Shown one piece after another: positions 21,288 to 34,264 of a DNA stretch of 64,000 nucleotides. A program made the translations under genes and the position numbers. Within the stretch, counting starts at the first letter, position 1. Each line of letters starts with the position of its first letter. The stretch is from positions 43,110,795-43,174,794 of the forward strand of contig OY821740.1 in the NCBI GenBank assembly GCA_963682055.1, written 5' to 3'. The stretch comes from Primula veris (Eukaryota; Streptophyta; Magnoliopsida; Ericales; Primulaceae). The notes under the pieces are model-generated. The model had not been told where the DNA came from. It saw nothing but the letters and a program-made list of their open reading frames with translations, and made no database searches.

Positions 21288-24200
21288 ATGACTTCATGGT
21301 TGTTTTTCGTATTTTTGATTATTCAATCAGCTGTTGGGCAGAAACATCCACTCAAGGCTCAACAGCCTTCACAATGGCAGACCCTTACTGGTAATTTAAC
21401 ATTCTGGATTTTTTTTAAATTTTGTTTTAATTTCTAGTCTCTAGCGTGTCTATTATTTACATGAATTTTAATCTATTATTTTTATAGTCTCTAGTGTTCC
21501 TTCACAATGTCTGTTACCAACTTGTCAAGTTTCATAAAACCTGGATTTTGTGATCAATGTTAAATCGCAGGTGCAGCAAAAGTAAACTAAACAAATAACA
21601 GTGTAGAAATTTTTTCAACCAGTATTCTTATATCCCTTTTGTCAAATAATGAAAGGAAAGAATTTGCAGAAAATCCAAGAGAAAACCTTTGTTTTAATTT
21701 CTAATTCTTACTGCTTTGCTATATGCTTTTAAGGTTAAGTGTATAGTGATTTATCGCAGATACAAGGATAAATTTACATTTACATTTAGTTTATGAGGAA
21801 CGTGACAAAGTTAAAAACAGAAACTTGAAGGGGTTGCTATATTAATGCCTTGTATATAATTACTTATATATATATATATATATATATGTTTTGTAGGTCA
21901 GAGACCTGCTGTGGTAGCACGAGGAGGATTTTCGGGGCTATTTCCTGATTCTTCAGATCCGGCAATTCAGTTTGCTGTGGATAATGGCTTCGATGATATT
22001 ACCATATATTGTAGCCTGCAAATATCTAAAGATGGCCACGGTTATTGTCTATCGAGTTTGACACTTGATAATGCCACGAACATAGCTGATATTTACCCCA
22101 AAGGTGAAAAAATCCGCAATGTAAATGGACAGCAAGTTGAAGGCCATTTTGTGTTGGATTATACGTCTCATCAGATCTCCAATGTAACAAGTAGGTTAAA
22201 TATACTTTTGTTGCCACTCAAGTATTCATAAATACACTGTTTGAGAGGCAAACCTCGACTTTGAGCCAATGTTAAGAATCTCATCTTAGCTATAGTAGAA
22301 AGTAGAAACAGTCTCGTAGTTTTTTTGGGTCTGCGGGGGAGTATGTTATGATATTGCGTTAAAACTGAAGGAATTTATTATAAGACTGATGTTTCATGGA
22401 ATAATATTCAAATGCTTGATATTATTCCTTATCATGTTATATGACAATCAATATTCAGAACCTACAAATGTGGGTTTACCAAGAGAGGAATTTGTTTATT
22501 GATGTTTTTGAATTATGTACTGAAGGATTTGGTAAAGGGTAACTTGGCTACATACCAAAGTACTTGTTTTGCTGGTTGTTAAATACATGAATTTAGGTAA
22601 TAGGGTTGGTGTGACAAACACTGTAATTTCTAACCCATTGATTTCTGTACTATTCACAGTGAGACAAGGCATATTCTCTCGACCATCGCTTTTTGACGAT
22701 TTGATGCTCAATGTATCTACTGTTGAAACTGTAGCCAGTATGAATATACCCAAGTTTTGGTTGAATGTTGAGGTCTCTCTCTCTCTCTCCCTCTCTCTTC
22801 GGTTGCTCGATAAAACATATCAGCATTGAGATAATGAGTTTTAAACTGCAATTATTTACCTTCCCATGTTTATTTGTTTTTCTTTTCTTCCAGAACAACA
22901 ACCTTTATTCCCAGAACAAACTTGACTCAGCATTATACGTTGAGAGTCTTTTGGAAATCGCCGGAATAAACTATATATCATCTCCAGAGATCGGTTTCTT
23001 GAAGACAATGAGTTCAAAAGTTGATACAAAACAAACACAATTAGTTTTCGTGTTTCTAGAACCAAGTGCTGTTGAACCATCAACAAAGAAAACATACGGT
23101 GCATTACTTAAAGATCTCTCGTCAATTAAGCTTTTTGCCTCGGCTATTCTTGTGCCAAAAGAATCTATCTGGCCTGTAAATTCTCAAATGTACTTGGATA
23201 AGCCCACTACACTTGTTCAAGATGCACACAAGCAAGGACTCGAAGTATTTGCTTATAATTTCGCTAATGATTACGTGGCAAGCTATAATTACAGCTATGA
23301 TCCAACTAAGGAGTATTTACAATATATTGATAACTCACAATTCTCCATTGATGGGTTCCTTACGGATTTCCCTTCCACTGCCTCCGAATCTATTGGTGCG
23401 TGCTTCTCATCAATTTTAACTATTTCATTTATCTAATTATTGAAACATCATTTTGTAGGTTTCTAGATGAAACATTTACTTGATGTCTCCCTATTTTTGT
23501 GCAGCTTGCTTGGCACATAACAAAAACTCAACCAGACTCGGTAAAGGTGAGATTTTTATTTAATTACTTCTTTCCTACTATACTTATCTATTCCAGAAAA
23601 AAACAGAAATACAATTTGGCATTTCAGTTATAATCATGGAGATGAGGTTTGGCAAGGATTGACTCGGAGCTATGATTTACTGGGGTTAGAAAAACAAACC
23701 GGTTAACATTTATTTTCAAGTGTATAAAAAGTAAAAACTTATATTAGAAACAAATGATCACAAATGGTTGTATGGTGTCTTAGCAGTAAAATAAATACAT
23801 TGGCCAAGTCCAGTGATCATTTTCTGGTGCATATTTCCCCTGTAATCATGTGTCTGGTATTTAAGATCCCTACTCTCTACATATAAGAGAACTTCTACTC
23901 AACTCGGTAGAGATATTGTTGATCTATCTCTTAGAAAAATCTGTTTTCCCAAAATGATGACTGACATGATAAATCAAGAATGATGAAGCATCAAACAAAA
24001 ACTTGTAAAATAGTATCAGGCGTTTTTATACTTTTATCTTAATTTCAAGAGCCTGGATGAAATATAGCAATCATTCTTTATTAGAGCGTAGGATTCAAGT
24101 AGCGTTCTGAGGTGTCGGTGTTTCTTTGACAGGGAAAGCTTTGGTCATAACTCACAATGGAGCAAGTGGTGTGTACCCCGGAAGCACTGACCTGGCATAC

Positions 24201-26676
24201 CAACAGGCAGTAGAAGATGGCGCGGACATCATCGATTGTTCAGTACAGATGTCAAAGGACGGAGTTGCATTCTGTTTAAATACAACTGACCTTGCTTCAG
24301 CTTCAACTGCAAAGGCAACGTTTTTGGAAAAGTCAGCAACAGTCCCTGAAGTACAATCCGAAGATGGGATTTTCTCCTTCGATCTCTCCTGGGACGAAAT
24401 TCAAACCTTGCAGCGTAAGTCCCAGTTTTTTCCCGGAAAGAATCAAAATCTTTTCTTTTTCTTTGGTTTGTTATTGGAAAACTTTTTTGATAGTGAATGA
24501 TTTGATTTATTGCAGCTCTGATTTCGAGCCCATATATAAGTGCTACAGACATGCAAAGAAACCCAGCAAACAAGAGCAAGGGTAAATTCATAACTCTTGC
24601 TGAATTCCTGACATTGGCAAAGGAGAAGAAAGTTGCTGGAATTATGATCAACATACAGGTATAGATTATTTTAAGAATATATAGAAAATCCACCAAGAAG
24701 GGGAAAAATATCATTTACAGGAAGCCATTCCTGACATCTCCTAAGTTTTCAAATAATTATATTTGTTTTCTAATGTTGATACCAAATACCAGTACAAGTG
24801 TAATGAACGTCCAAAACTTACTGTTGTATCAATCAATTGCTTAAGCTTGATATCTTTGAGGCTATTTCTCACATATATGTGAATCACGGACATTTATGTG
24901 TTACTTTACTTATCTATTTTTTAATATTATTTTGACTCTCAGAACGCTGCATATTTGGCTTCGAAAAAGGGTCTTAGCATAACCGATGCAGTTTCCACTG
25001 CTTTAAGCAATGCCACTTTCGACAAGCAATCTATCCAACAAGTATTGATCCAATCCGATGATACTTCTGTACTATCGATATTCAAAAATAATACGTCATA
25101 CAAAACGGTGTTGCTCATCGAGGAAATAATTGGAAGTGTAGCAAAACCAGCGGTGGATGAAATTAAAAAGTATGCAAATGCAGTTAACCTTCAACGGAGG
25201 TCAATTATTGCGACTTCTAATTATTTTACCACATCTGCAACTGGCGTAGTACAGGAAATGCACAAAGCCAACATTTCGGTTTATGTTTCGGTTTTTAGAA
25301 ATGAATTTGTCTCGATTGCGTTTGATTTCTTTTCGGATCCGTATGTGGAGTTAACTACCTTCATTAAAGATATTGGAATCGACGGAGTAATAACTGAATA
25401 TCCCGCAACTGCAACCGCATATATGAGTAAGAACTATGTATTATTAACTATTAAGTTTGCTGATATATTTTTTCCTGTGCGAAAAATTTGGTAGTTGCAA
25501 AAAAAAGAAAAGTAACCATCAGAAGCACTATGACATACCTGCACTAGGTGTCCTTAAGTTGGTCATTTTTGTAGAAGATACAATCTTCTGGGAAACCATG
25601 AAGTTTTTTCTTTACATTTGGATCACTAAGAAAGCACGTTGAAGGACCGACTGCTGGTTCTGATTTTTATCAAACCATACTGCATCTCTTTATTTTTCAA
25701 ATCTGAAGTTGACAAAATAGAAAATAAAGAAGGAGAAAGATGCTAGGCAAACGGTGTGACACTTCGAGTAAAAACTAAATAGCTATAAAATAAATACTAT
25801 GTATGTATGAAAAACTCACTCGAAAACACGGTAAAGCTCGCTTTACTTGAAGAAGTAAATGAATTTGTTAAGCTTTGCTGGAAAGCTCATAAATTTTCAA
25901 ATCAACCTTTTGTCCTTGAGACTTGAGAGGCGCTTGCCACGCTTCTGTATTCTGAAACATACAAATCTTAAAATTTGCTGCTTCTTTTTTTCCAATAGAC
26001 ATAAGCACACCAGCAATTTTCATTTTTAAAGACAAAAACACGATACCGAAAATAATATTTATGAGCAGTAGCATTTTTTCTTGTTTAAATTTCAATTGTA
26101 AAACTTGGATTTCTTTTCATAGTAGCATAATCTTACCAAGCTTCATTTTTTTTTATTTTTTTGCTTTCAAGTTCTGAACCTGAAGAATATGAAGTATGCA
26201 GTGTTGCTATGGCTATGTAGTTACTCTATTTCTAATGATGTAAAATCTAACGTTATGCAAACTCACGCCTTACGCGTCATTGCTTACTTTTTAATTCTTA
26301 CTTGTTTGCTTTAGAGGCGTTTCAAAACATTGATATATGTATTAATTACGCTTGTCTCATTAATACAGGGAGCCAATGTTCAGACCCTAATGCTAAACTA
26401 GCTTACACGCTGTTACCGGTGCGTCCTGGTGATATTGTCAAGACTTTCGGAAGCGCTGGTGCCTCATCGCCAGCTGCCGCACCAGCAATGTCCCTAACAG
26501 TCAACAAAGTTGTGGATCCGCCATTGCCACCTGTCACCGTCGCCACCCCTCCAGCAGCTAACGCCACACCTGCTCCGCCACCTGGCAAGAGCAGTCAGCC
26601 ACCTGCAACTGCTGTTAATTTGGGTCTAAGTCTTGTACTTATCATGGTGGCTAGTCTGATTTCGTTGACGCTTTAG
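21288..26676 (+). CDS. GDPDL: Glycerophosphodiester phosphodiesterase-like protein (SHV3/GDPDL family), GPI-anchored
   Basis: Nine exons: 21288-21390, 21897-22190, 22660-22772, 22894-23395, 23505-23546, 24133-24414, 24516-24658, 24943-25426, 26369-26676. They give 756 residues, the length I recall for Arabidopsis SHV3. Order: signal peptide (MTSWLFFVFLIIQSAVGQ), first GDPD-like domain (from VVARGGFSGLFPDSSDPA), second GDPD-like domain (from LVITHNGASGVYPGSTDLAY), a Pro/Ala/Ser-rich linker (PPLPPVTVATPP) and a hydrophobic tail (LGLSLVLIMVASLISLTL) as expected for GPI anchoring. SHV3-type proteins act at the plasma membrane/wall interface in cellulose and pectin organisation and root-hair integrity. 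The first domain has ARGG where active GDPD enzymes have His-Arg, so it is probably non-catalytic, as is usual in this family. The intron 3 donor is GTCTCT, at the head of a (CT)n tract. An upstream in-frame ATG may exist through a leader intron. Confidence 0.9.
22773..22800. repeat. (CT)n microsatellite at the intron 3 donor of GDPDL
   Basis: The run GTCTCTCTCTCTCTCCCTCTCTCT begins exactly at the exon 3 donor. The donor dinucleotide and its +3 to +6 bases are therefore part of the repeat and weaker than a GTAAGT consensus. Confidence 0.8.
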
Positions 26677-27843
26677 TGATTGATCTGATTTGGCATGGGC
26701 ACGGAACTCCAATCTTTTTTTGTATGTCCTCGTGTTTTAATATCATGTGAGGCTGTGCTTTTAGTGAATTGTCAAAACTTGTTTATATATCTGTGTGACA
26801 ACATTTATTGAAAGTAGAAGTTTATTTTGTTTTGAGGCATTACCATTACAAAATACAGCTTATGAATGCTAATCAGTAATCAGTAATCACTAATCACTAA
26901 TCAATGTCTGGGTTCTGTGGTCCTAGTAGTGAAACATACCAATCTTAAATTTAAAAAATCAGTTATTTCCTTTTCAATCCTTGTATTGACAGCGAGTCTG
27001 TGACTCATTGCGGCCTCCCGTCTATCTTCAGGATCCGATACACAGAAAGTATATAAATTCAATTCTGACTTGAATTTTTTGCTTCCAAGTTCCAGCCTGA
27101 TAATAAGGAAGGTAAAAATAGAAACACGTATGCAGCCTTTTAGGGAAAAATAGGGCCAGTCTAGGGCATATTTAGTTTAATTGGCAGGCATGAATGGAAA
27201 TTGAGCATAAAGTTCTTATTCGTTGTTTCTACTATTGATTTTAAGGTGTTAATCAATATAGCCCGTAAACCCACCATAGTTGAACAAATTGTTATTCCTC
27301 CCCCTATATACACCAACAAGGTGAAGATTATCAGGCTAAATTAGGTTCAGCTGGCTTAAATTTGATGACATTTGGCTGCTCGATTTCAACCTGAACAAAG
27401 GACCTTTGAACTCTACCTCTTGAGTTCTAGACTATGGTCATGCATAGCATTATGGTACAGAGTATCTGTTGTATAAATAATACTAAATAAACCACTTTTG
27501 GTGAGCTAGACAAGTTACGAGTTAATAAGTGAAAAATCATTTGCAATTTGTCAGAACAAACAAATGATAGTACACAATTGCCTCTACAAGTTGTAACAAC
27601 CTTCAACCACAGCTGGAGTCCGAAGAAAACCAGCCCTAGATATCACTCTTTTCATTTCAGCATTTCCGGGAATATTACACCATCAACAGAAGCAAATAAT
27701 GTCCGTAAGGACAACAATGTAAGGACAAAACAATGCCAAACTCTATTGGCCTTTATACTGAAGCTGACTGGTTGGACTATCAATAATAATTACAATTAAC
27801 TTCGTAGGTAAGGCCGCATTTTCTTTGATATGATATATAAAGA
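26677..27843. other. Intergenic space between convergent GDPDL and CBS/PB1 genes
   Basis: 3' UTRs of both neighbours and AT-rich sequence. A short tandem run, AATCAGTAATCAGTAATCACTAATCACTAATC, lies near 26870-26902. A frame at 27548-27799 resembles no family. Nothing else seen. Confidence 0.55.
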
Positions 27844-30800
27844 TCAACGGTCAGACCGCTTTATGTAGACCAAGACACTAATGCCCGTCAAAGCTACAGC
27901 ACCAACCATAATCCCCGAGCGGAGAGTCGGCCACCCAGTTTTCCTAGTATTTGTCAAAGACGTTTCAACTCTCTCCTTTAGTTGGGTTGTTTCGGAAAAT
28001 TCCAAATGCAACCTCAAAACCTGAAAAATGATTTTTATCATGTAAGAATGCTGATAAACGCACAAGAAAAAACAGTATTCATAGAAAACATAATAAATAA
28101 TTCTCCATCTTAATGGTTGTTGCTTCCCCAGAGCGTTTGATATGAACAATAAGAAACTTAAACATATATAATCAAGGCTAAGAAACTTTTGGGAGAAATA
28201 CCTTAAGACTTGCTGATCTGGCGTAGCCAACAGCAGCGACAAGATCTTCGTCGGTAGTAAGGAGAACCTTATCGCCTTCATCGTCTTCATACTAAAACAC
28301 AGCACAAACAGAATCAGGACGGCCTTAATAATATACAAAAATCAACAAAATTGATTATACATAGACTCACCAAAAGCTGAGGACAATCTTGATCATTAAC
28401 TGGTCCTGACCTTTTTATGATAGCTGTAGTAAGCTCATGCAAGTTGTCAGCACCTAGGATTTCCAGAGAGAGTCTTTCAAAATAATTTAAATCAATTATG
28501 TGCAGTGTAACAAGTCGAAAGATCTATGTAACATTGTTCAATGATCAAGGGATTCGATATCCTATTATATTACATTTGCTCGATCGATTGTGGCACCATT
28601 ACTATCACCAGTAAGTTGCACTGAAAATGCTGAATAAAAAGTGGCTTAATAGCATTTGCTAGTACAATAATAGTGACAACTTCATTCTTCGTCTTCGTAA
28701 AAAATACTTAGGAGAGAACAATCAATTTCAACAAAAAACCTGAGGGAAAGTGTAAGGAACTTATATATCTGTTTTCTTTATAACCTGCACAAAGAACCTC
28801 ATGTACTCCAGCTTTTATATAGAATCCACGAGTACTTATATCTAACACTCTACTACTCATAACATAGGGTTACTTTGTAACCATTGGTCTTTGATTAACG
28901 TTTCTCAAGTATTTACAGTTTGCATATTGAATGATCCAATTATGTAACTCCACTGTTTTTCTTACTCATTGATGACATACCTAATTACTATTAAGTTATG
29001 AAATATTGCATGAAATTTAGCTTTATTCTTATATTTAAGGGAATAAATTTAAAATAATGTTAAGCTCCTGCTTGCCGTGTTAAAGTTAACGTTTTAGTGA
29101 AGCTCTCAAACAATACTTTCGCTTTCTAAAACATAGATACTTACAACAAAAACAAACCTTACCAAAATTTAATCGGTGTACACGCCCTTTTTTATCCATA
29201 AATTTGTAGGCGAATGAATTCCCAAGACCAAGAGATGGATACCTTCCGAATTCTGTCCCATCTAACGTATTCACTTGTGACAAAGACATTTCACTGCAGA
29301 AAGTGAAACCTATGAGAAGTTTGCCAATAAAAAACACAGATAATACACCAAAATGATAATAACCTGCGGTTGTCAAAATCATCAGCCGGCTCTAAAGCAA
29401 GTGTTGAATCCCAGAACTTTTGCATCATTGTGTTTGCTACGTCGTTAACTGCTCCAGAACCACTCTCAACCTTCAGAGATTATAATATTTACATTATTTG
29501 TAGACATTAGAGAATAAACAATACAAAATAACTTTTAAAGGAAATAACATCAATAAGCTTACCAGAGAGAGAGCACCTTGGGTAAGCTGAAGAACATCAA
29601 CGCAGGCAACAACACACATGTCTGCTCCACAGAAAAATGTTTTAACACACGACTGTAATTAAATTTTATTATATTATTTAAGAAATTGCATTTACCTTTG
29701 TCTAGAACAGGGAGATGTAAGAATTTGCCATCATGCATAATATGCAAAGCTTCGAGTATCGTAGTCTCTAATGTTGCACTTTCTGGATTAGGAGTCATTA
29801 CCTTTAGAAATAATTACGCGTGAATAATAAAATAAAAAAACAAATATTTCTTTGTCGTTGCTTAGACGTACTGGAAAATTAGCTAGAAAATAGCAGACTA
29901 GGTATTTACCTTTTCTACCAGAGTTAGCTCGGGAGAAAGATTTTGGGCCACAACACGCATAAGTATATCCCTTGAACTGCAGCAGACAAACTAGTCAATT
30001 TACAGCAATTAATACTTTATTGAAAAAGAGAGAAACCATTGCCATAACGCATACAAATACTGAACTCAAAACATCGACATATATGACTTTTGAGGTTTTG
30101 TTTGATACACTATTTAAGGTTGTCTAAAGGAAGTTTGAAATTTCCTACAAAGATATACTTATAAGAATTGATGGAACAACAAAAAACTAATTCAAGGCAA
30201 TAAATCATATACATTTACTTCTACGGATTTTTTTTTTATAATAAGGTATCGCCACCTTTACTATAACATTTTTTATTTACTTATAGTTTTTGCTTATACT
30301 TATTTCTGCTGGTAAGTGATGTTTAATTACCTTTTACAAATAAGTTAATTTTTATTTTTATTCACAATTAGCTTAAACTACAATATACTTTTTATTATTA
30401 TTATTATAACAAGTTATCATTAGATAATGACGAGTTAGTTTCTTTTGTTTTAATATTTCTTTTCCATTTAAGTTAAAATTCCCATATAACTAGCTGCTTT
30501 TAGAATATAGGATATTGACATTAAAGTCGCAATTTTAGCTTATATCATATAAGTTAATTTGAATTTATAGGCGACTAGTACTTATAGTTGATTTGTAAAA
30601 CTTATAAGGAACTCTATATTTTATTTATAAAGCTTATTTTTGTATGAATTTACTTTATAATGTACGTATCTTAATTTACTATATAAAGAGCAGAGACAGC
30701 AATATCGAGAAGAGAAATTACGTTAGAATTCCCTGAATTTTACCCCCAGTGGCAATGACAACACAGTTAACACGTAAGTCTCGCATCTTTTTGGCAGCAA

Positions 30801-33800
30801 CATGCACAGGATCCGCAGGTGATACAATTGCAATCCTAAGGGGGGGAAACTAAACGTAAATAAGAGAAAATCATTACTTTATTGTATAGGGGAAACAGAG
30901 CAATCTTGAAACTACTTGGCACTTTCGGCAACAATTGTCAACAAAGAAGGCTTAAACATCCGGTCTCGAAGTGTTTCAATGAAGGCAGATGGAGCTGAAA
31001 TAAAGGTTAGAGAAGATCAGGCAAGGGAGATAATATATACAGAGAGAGAAAGAAGGCAAGAAACTAGAACTACCAAATGCATTCAACAAATTATAAGAAG
31101 CTGAGGAAAATGAAACAAAATAATTAGTTTGAAGATTAAACTCCTGCAGTCATTATACTTATTTCATAGCCAATGCACTACAGTTTTCTGAAATTCATTT
31201 CACATTAATTTAAAAGAGCATTACACTCGAAGCATACATGTTCTGAGCTATTCAGGGTATAATTGCTTCTTTGTACCACCAAATCAACTTTAAAATCTTA
31301 ATATTATCTTTAACTCGTAAAGAAAACTTGTATCATCTCTTGCCCATTCTTAAATATGAGTCTTAGGATATACACATCTTACCTAGAATATGAATGAAGT
31401 CAACCATTTTACAGACCTCTTGCGTTAAAGACATCACAGCTTTGCTTAAAGCTCATTGCAGTAAAAGCGTTTTTAAAGAATTTATAATAGCATCAGAAGC
31501 TTACATTTCAATAAAGTTAAGGCATAGTTTGCCTACGTCAAAATGAAGCATTTAAAAGAAATTCTTTAATATGATTTAATTTACTCAAAGACAAATTAAC
31601 TTACCAGAGAAATTGCTACCCCATTGGCGTTCGACCCCTTCGACTGCGGCTGCAATAGCACTCCCTTGCTCGGCCGCCTTTTCCATCCTAGATATAGCAT
31701 CAAAAAGGCATTTTGTGATGTCCAAAAGGGCAATAACTTCACCATTTTCAACAACTGGGAGATGCCTGAATTTTCCTGTCCAGAAAAATGTCATAGAAAT
31801 CTCAGTCAAGAGTGGGGTATCACACTTGTGAAAACGGTGAATAAAAGAACGAGTTATATTTTCTTCAAGTGAACCAATTCGTTTAAGATTTGAAATGTTT
31901 GGCACCCAAGAAACGCAGAGAGGGGGCAATAAACTATACCCGGACACAAAAAACGATTTGAGAAACATCAAATGTAAAAAGAATGATAGGCACGGATAGG
32001 TCGAGGATAAGTATGCTGAGAGAAAGTGAGAAACTAATAAGCTTTAAGTTGTGATAATATAGTAATAAGTTTTGATAAGTCTACCTAGTAAAATCTTCAA
32101 AACTAATTGAGAACATATTTTGAAAACAGTTTCAATTATCAATTGACGTTTTTTAAAGAAAAATTAAACTCAAGTAAACCCAATCAAATAGCAAGTCACC
32201 CTCTCTGTATAATTCATACGCTGTATGGATCTGGCATCTCTAATTACATACATCGACAAGAAATGAGAGGCACTCATTCGCATGCGAGAATAATAGTCAA
32301 ATCCGTAAAATAAATACTTACCCTGTACCATTTTCTGAAGAGCATCAATTGCCAGAGAGTCAGAGGTGACAAAAATGGGGTTCCTCGTCATGACTTTTGA
32401 TATTATTGTCTGGTCTGGCCTCAACTCCTCGGCTATAACTCTAGTTGCAATATCCTGATCACATCAGAATACAAATTCTGAAATATTCTTCATCAGATAA
32501 AAACTATAACTTGGGTAGCACGGATGCTCTAAGCAGGAAAAAAAATCTGAGTATCCAATACTATTACGATATGGATATGAGGATACAAGTTGGATACTCA
32601 TTTGGAGTATGGTTGCATTTTCTGTCAATGATCAGTCGGAAGCCACTCAGATACGGCACTGACACGGGAAAGATAGGGCACCCATATGGATATTTAATAC
32701 AGCTAGGCGACATTGAATATTTATTTCCCAGGAAATTAATAGAATTATAACTTCATTGATGTGAGAAATGAATATATTATAATTTAGTAATACAATGAGT
32801 CTGATTATGTTTTATCTACATACTAAAGTGATTGAAAGTTATAAAAGTGAGAGTTACATAACCGCACAAAAGAGATGATCACGGACCATTTCATGGGCTC
32901 CATGCCAGTTAGTATGAACTATGAACTTCTCCATATAACAATTTTATTTCTTCACATATATATTACTAAAAGGTAACAAGAAATAAGTTTTGTATCCAAG
33001 TCATACAGTAACCTCAATTTCAAAAAATATTTAAAAAAGGTGTATTAGTATCACAAAATACAATAACCATACGGGCCATACCCGTATATGTATCCGGTGC
33101 AAAAATAGGCAAAGACTAGCAATACTATCCATACAATATAAATAAAATAATGACCTTGTCGGTAACAATGCCGGACAGCAAGGCGTTTGCATCCGTCAAA
33201 AGAACGGCATCAAGACGCCGTGAAGCCATCCTCCTGCAAGCATCAGAAACTGTGGTCCCCTCCGGAATCGTAAGCGCTTTCGATAGTCTTAGCTTCTTCA
33301 CCGTCCTTTCTCCTCCAACGGACCTAGTTAAAGTAATTACATAGTACAATTCAACACATTTGTTTGGAGTATTAAGTATAAAGAGGTACAATTTGTAACT
33401 AGGTTTTACGAGTGGTATAAATAATAACACCATATATGTGTTAATAGTTATACCCCTTATTAGCATAAAAACACTAATACAATTAGTACTATACCCGATA
33501 TAGAACTAATTACAAATTGAGTAAACAAACATGATATAGGTGGGACCACACGACTATTAATATTATACTCCTCTAATACCGCAAAAAAGCATGACGAATA
33601 CAACTTCGTCTTACCAGTGCAAGTATAGTGATATTGCCAACTTTCTTTTTTCAGTATTTCCTATTTAGTAAATACAAATAAAAACTGAGAAAGCATTTCA
33701 TATACGGAATATATTCCAAAAGATAAAAACCTTTATAACTATCTTGTTTTTAAGCTTAGTAACCAAATATATCAAAGCTTATAAATAGAAAAAGAATAAA

Positions 33801-34264
33801 AGTAAACAAAGCCTGTATGTGTTCATCAAAACATGATTTTAAATGTGAAAAAAAGAGAGGGTAGACCAATAATTTTTCACCAACATAAAACCAAAGTAAA
33901 ACAAACACCATTTTTTCAGCTTTAAAAAAAAAGTGAGAAAATATAAATTAATTTTTGTTTAGACACTCAATTCATTAAACTGGACACATATTAGCAGAAC
34001 AACACATAAAAATCCAAACCTTTAAATTATCAACCCATATAATAACAATACTACATAGCAAATATCAAATATCAAAACAAAGAAAAATAACTAAAAAAAA
34101 AGTACATATAAAAAATAAAAGAAATAAACTGACGATTGAATAGGAGATGTGGGCTTAGACCCATTAGAGACTCCATTATCGGAGGTTGCAGATGATTTTC
34201 TAATTGGGTTGCGCTTTTGGACCAAACTGTTACGTCTAGGATGTGGAAGGACCTGTCCGCTCAT
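27844..34264 (-). CDS. CBSCBSPB3: CBS domain- and PB1 domain-containing protein (CBSCBSPB3 type)
   Basis: Exons in transcript order: first 34264 to about 34161 (or 34130), then 33323-33155, 32454-32322, 31775-31605, 30994-30916, 30835-30722, 29976-29910, 29801-29696, 29621-29563, 29470-29364, 29293-29163, 28453-28371, 28291-28202, 28020-27844. Exons 2-14 chain in phase. The protein is about 529 residues: a Ser/Arg-rich start, four CBS motifs in two pairs (GERTVKKLRLSKALTIPEGT..., VSKVMTRNPIFVTSDSLAI, FKPSLLTIVAES..., VMTPNPESATLETTILEAL), a PB1 domain (FAYKFMDKKGRVHR ... LLYEDDEGDKVLLTTDEDL) and a C-terminal membrane anchor (GIMVGAVALTGISVLVYIKR). CBS pairs usually bind adenosine ligands, and PB1 mediates protein pairing. 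The exact role in plants is unknown. The first junction is a problem: the natural donor (TCA|GTTTAT) does not match the phase of the exon 2 acceptor. An earlier donor (AATGG|GTCTAA) does. Confidence 0.87.
33360..33598 (+). mobile_element. MITE, family shared with 45434-45690 (in CBS/PB1 intron 1)
   Basis: The left end (TTTGTTTGGAGTATTAAG) is an imperfect inverted match of the right end (CTAATACCGCAAAAAAGCATGACG). The body aligns along its length, in the same orientation, with the copy near 45.5 kb, for example GGTATAAATAATAACACCATATATGTG beside GTATAGATAATAACATCACATATGTG in shorter shared blocks. It has no coding capacity and the target duplication is unclear. Confidence 0.55.

Noticed and set aside
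22765..23436. 223-codon frame starting in the CT repeat
   Set aside because: It is exon 4 of GDPDL with read-through of the preceding intron; the true exon starts at 22894.
24229..24714. 161-codon minus-strand frame
   Set aside because: Antisense to GDPDL exons 6-7 and their introns, with no recognisable domain.
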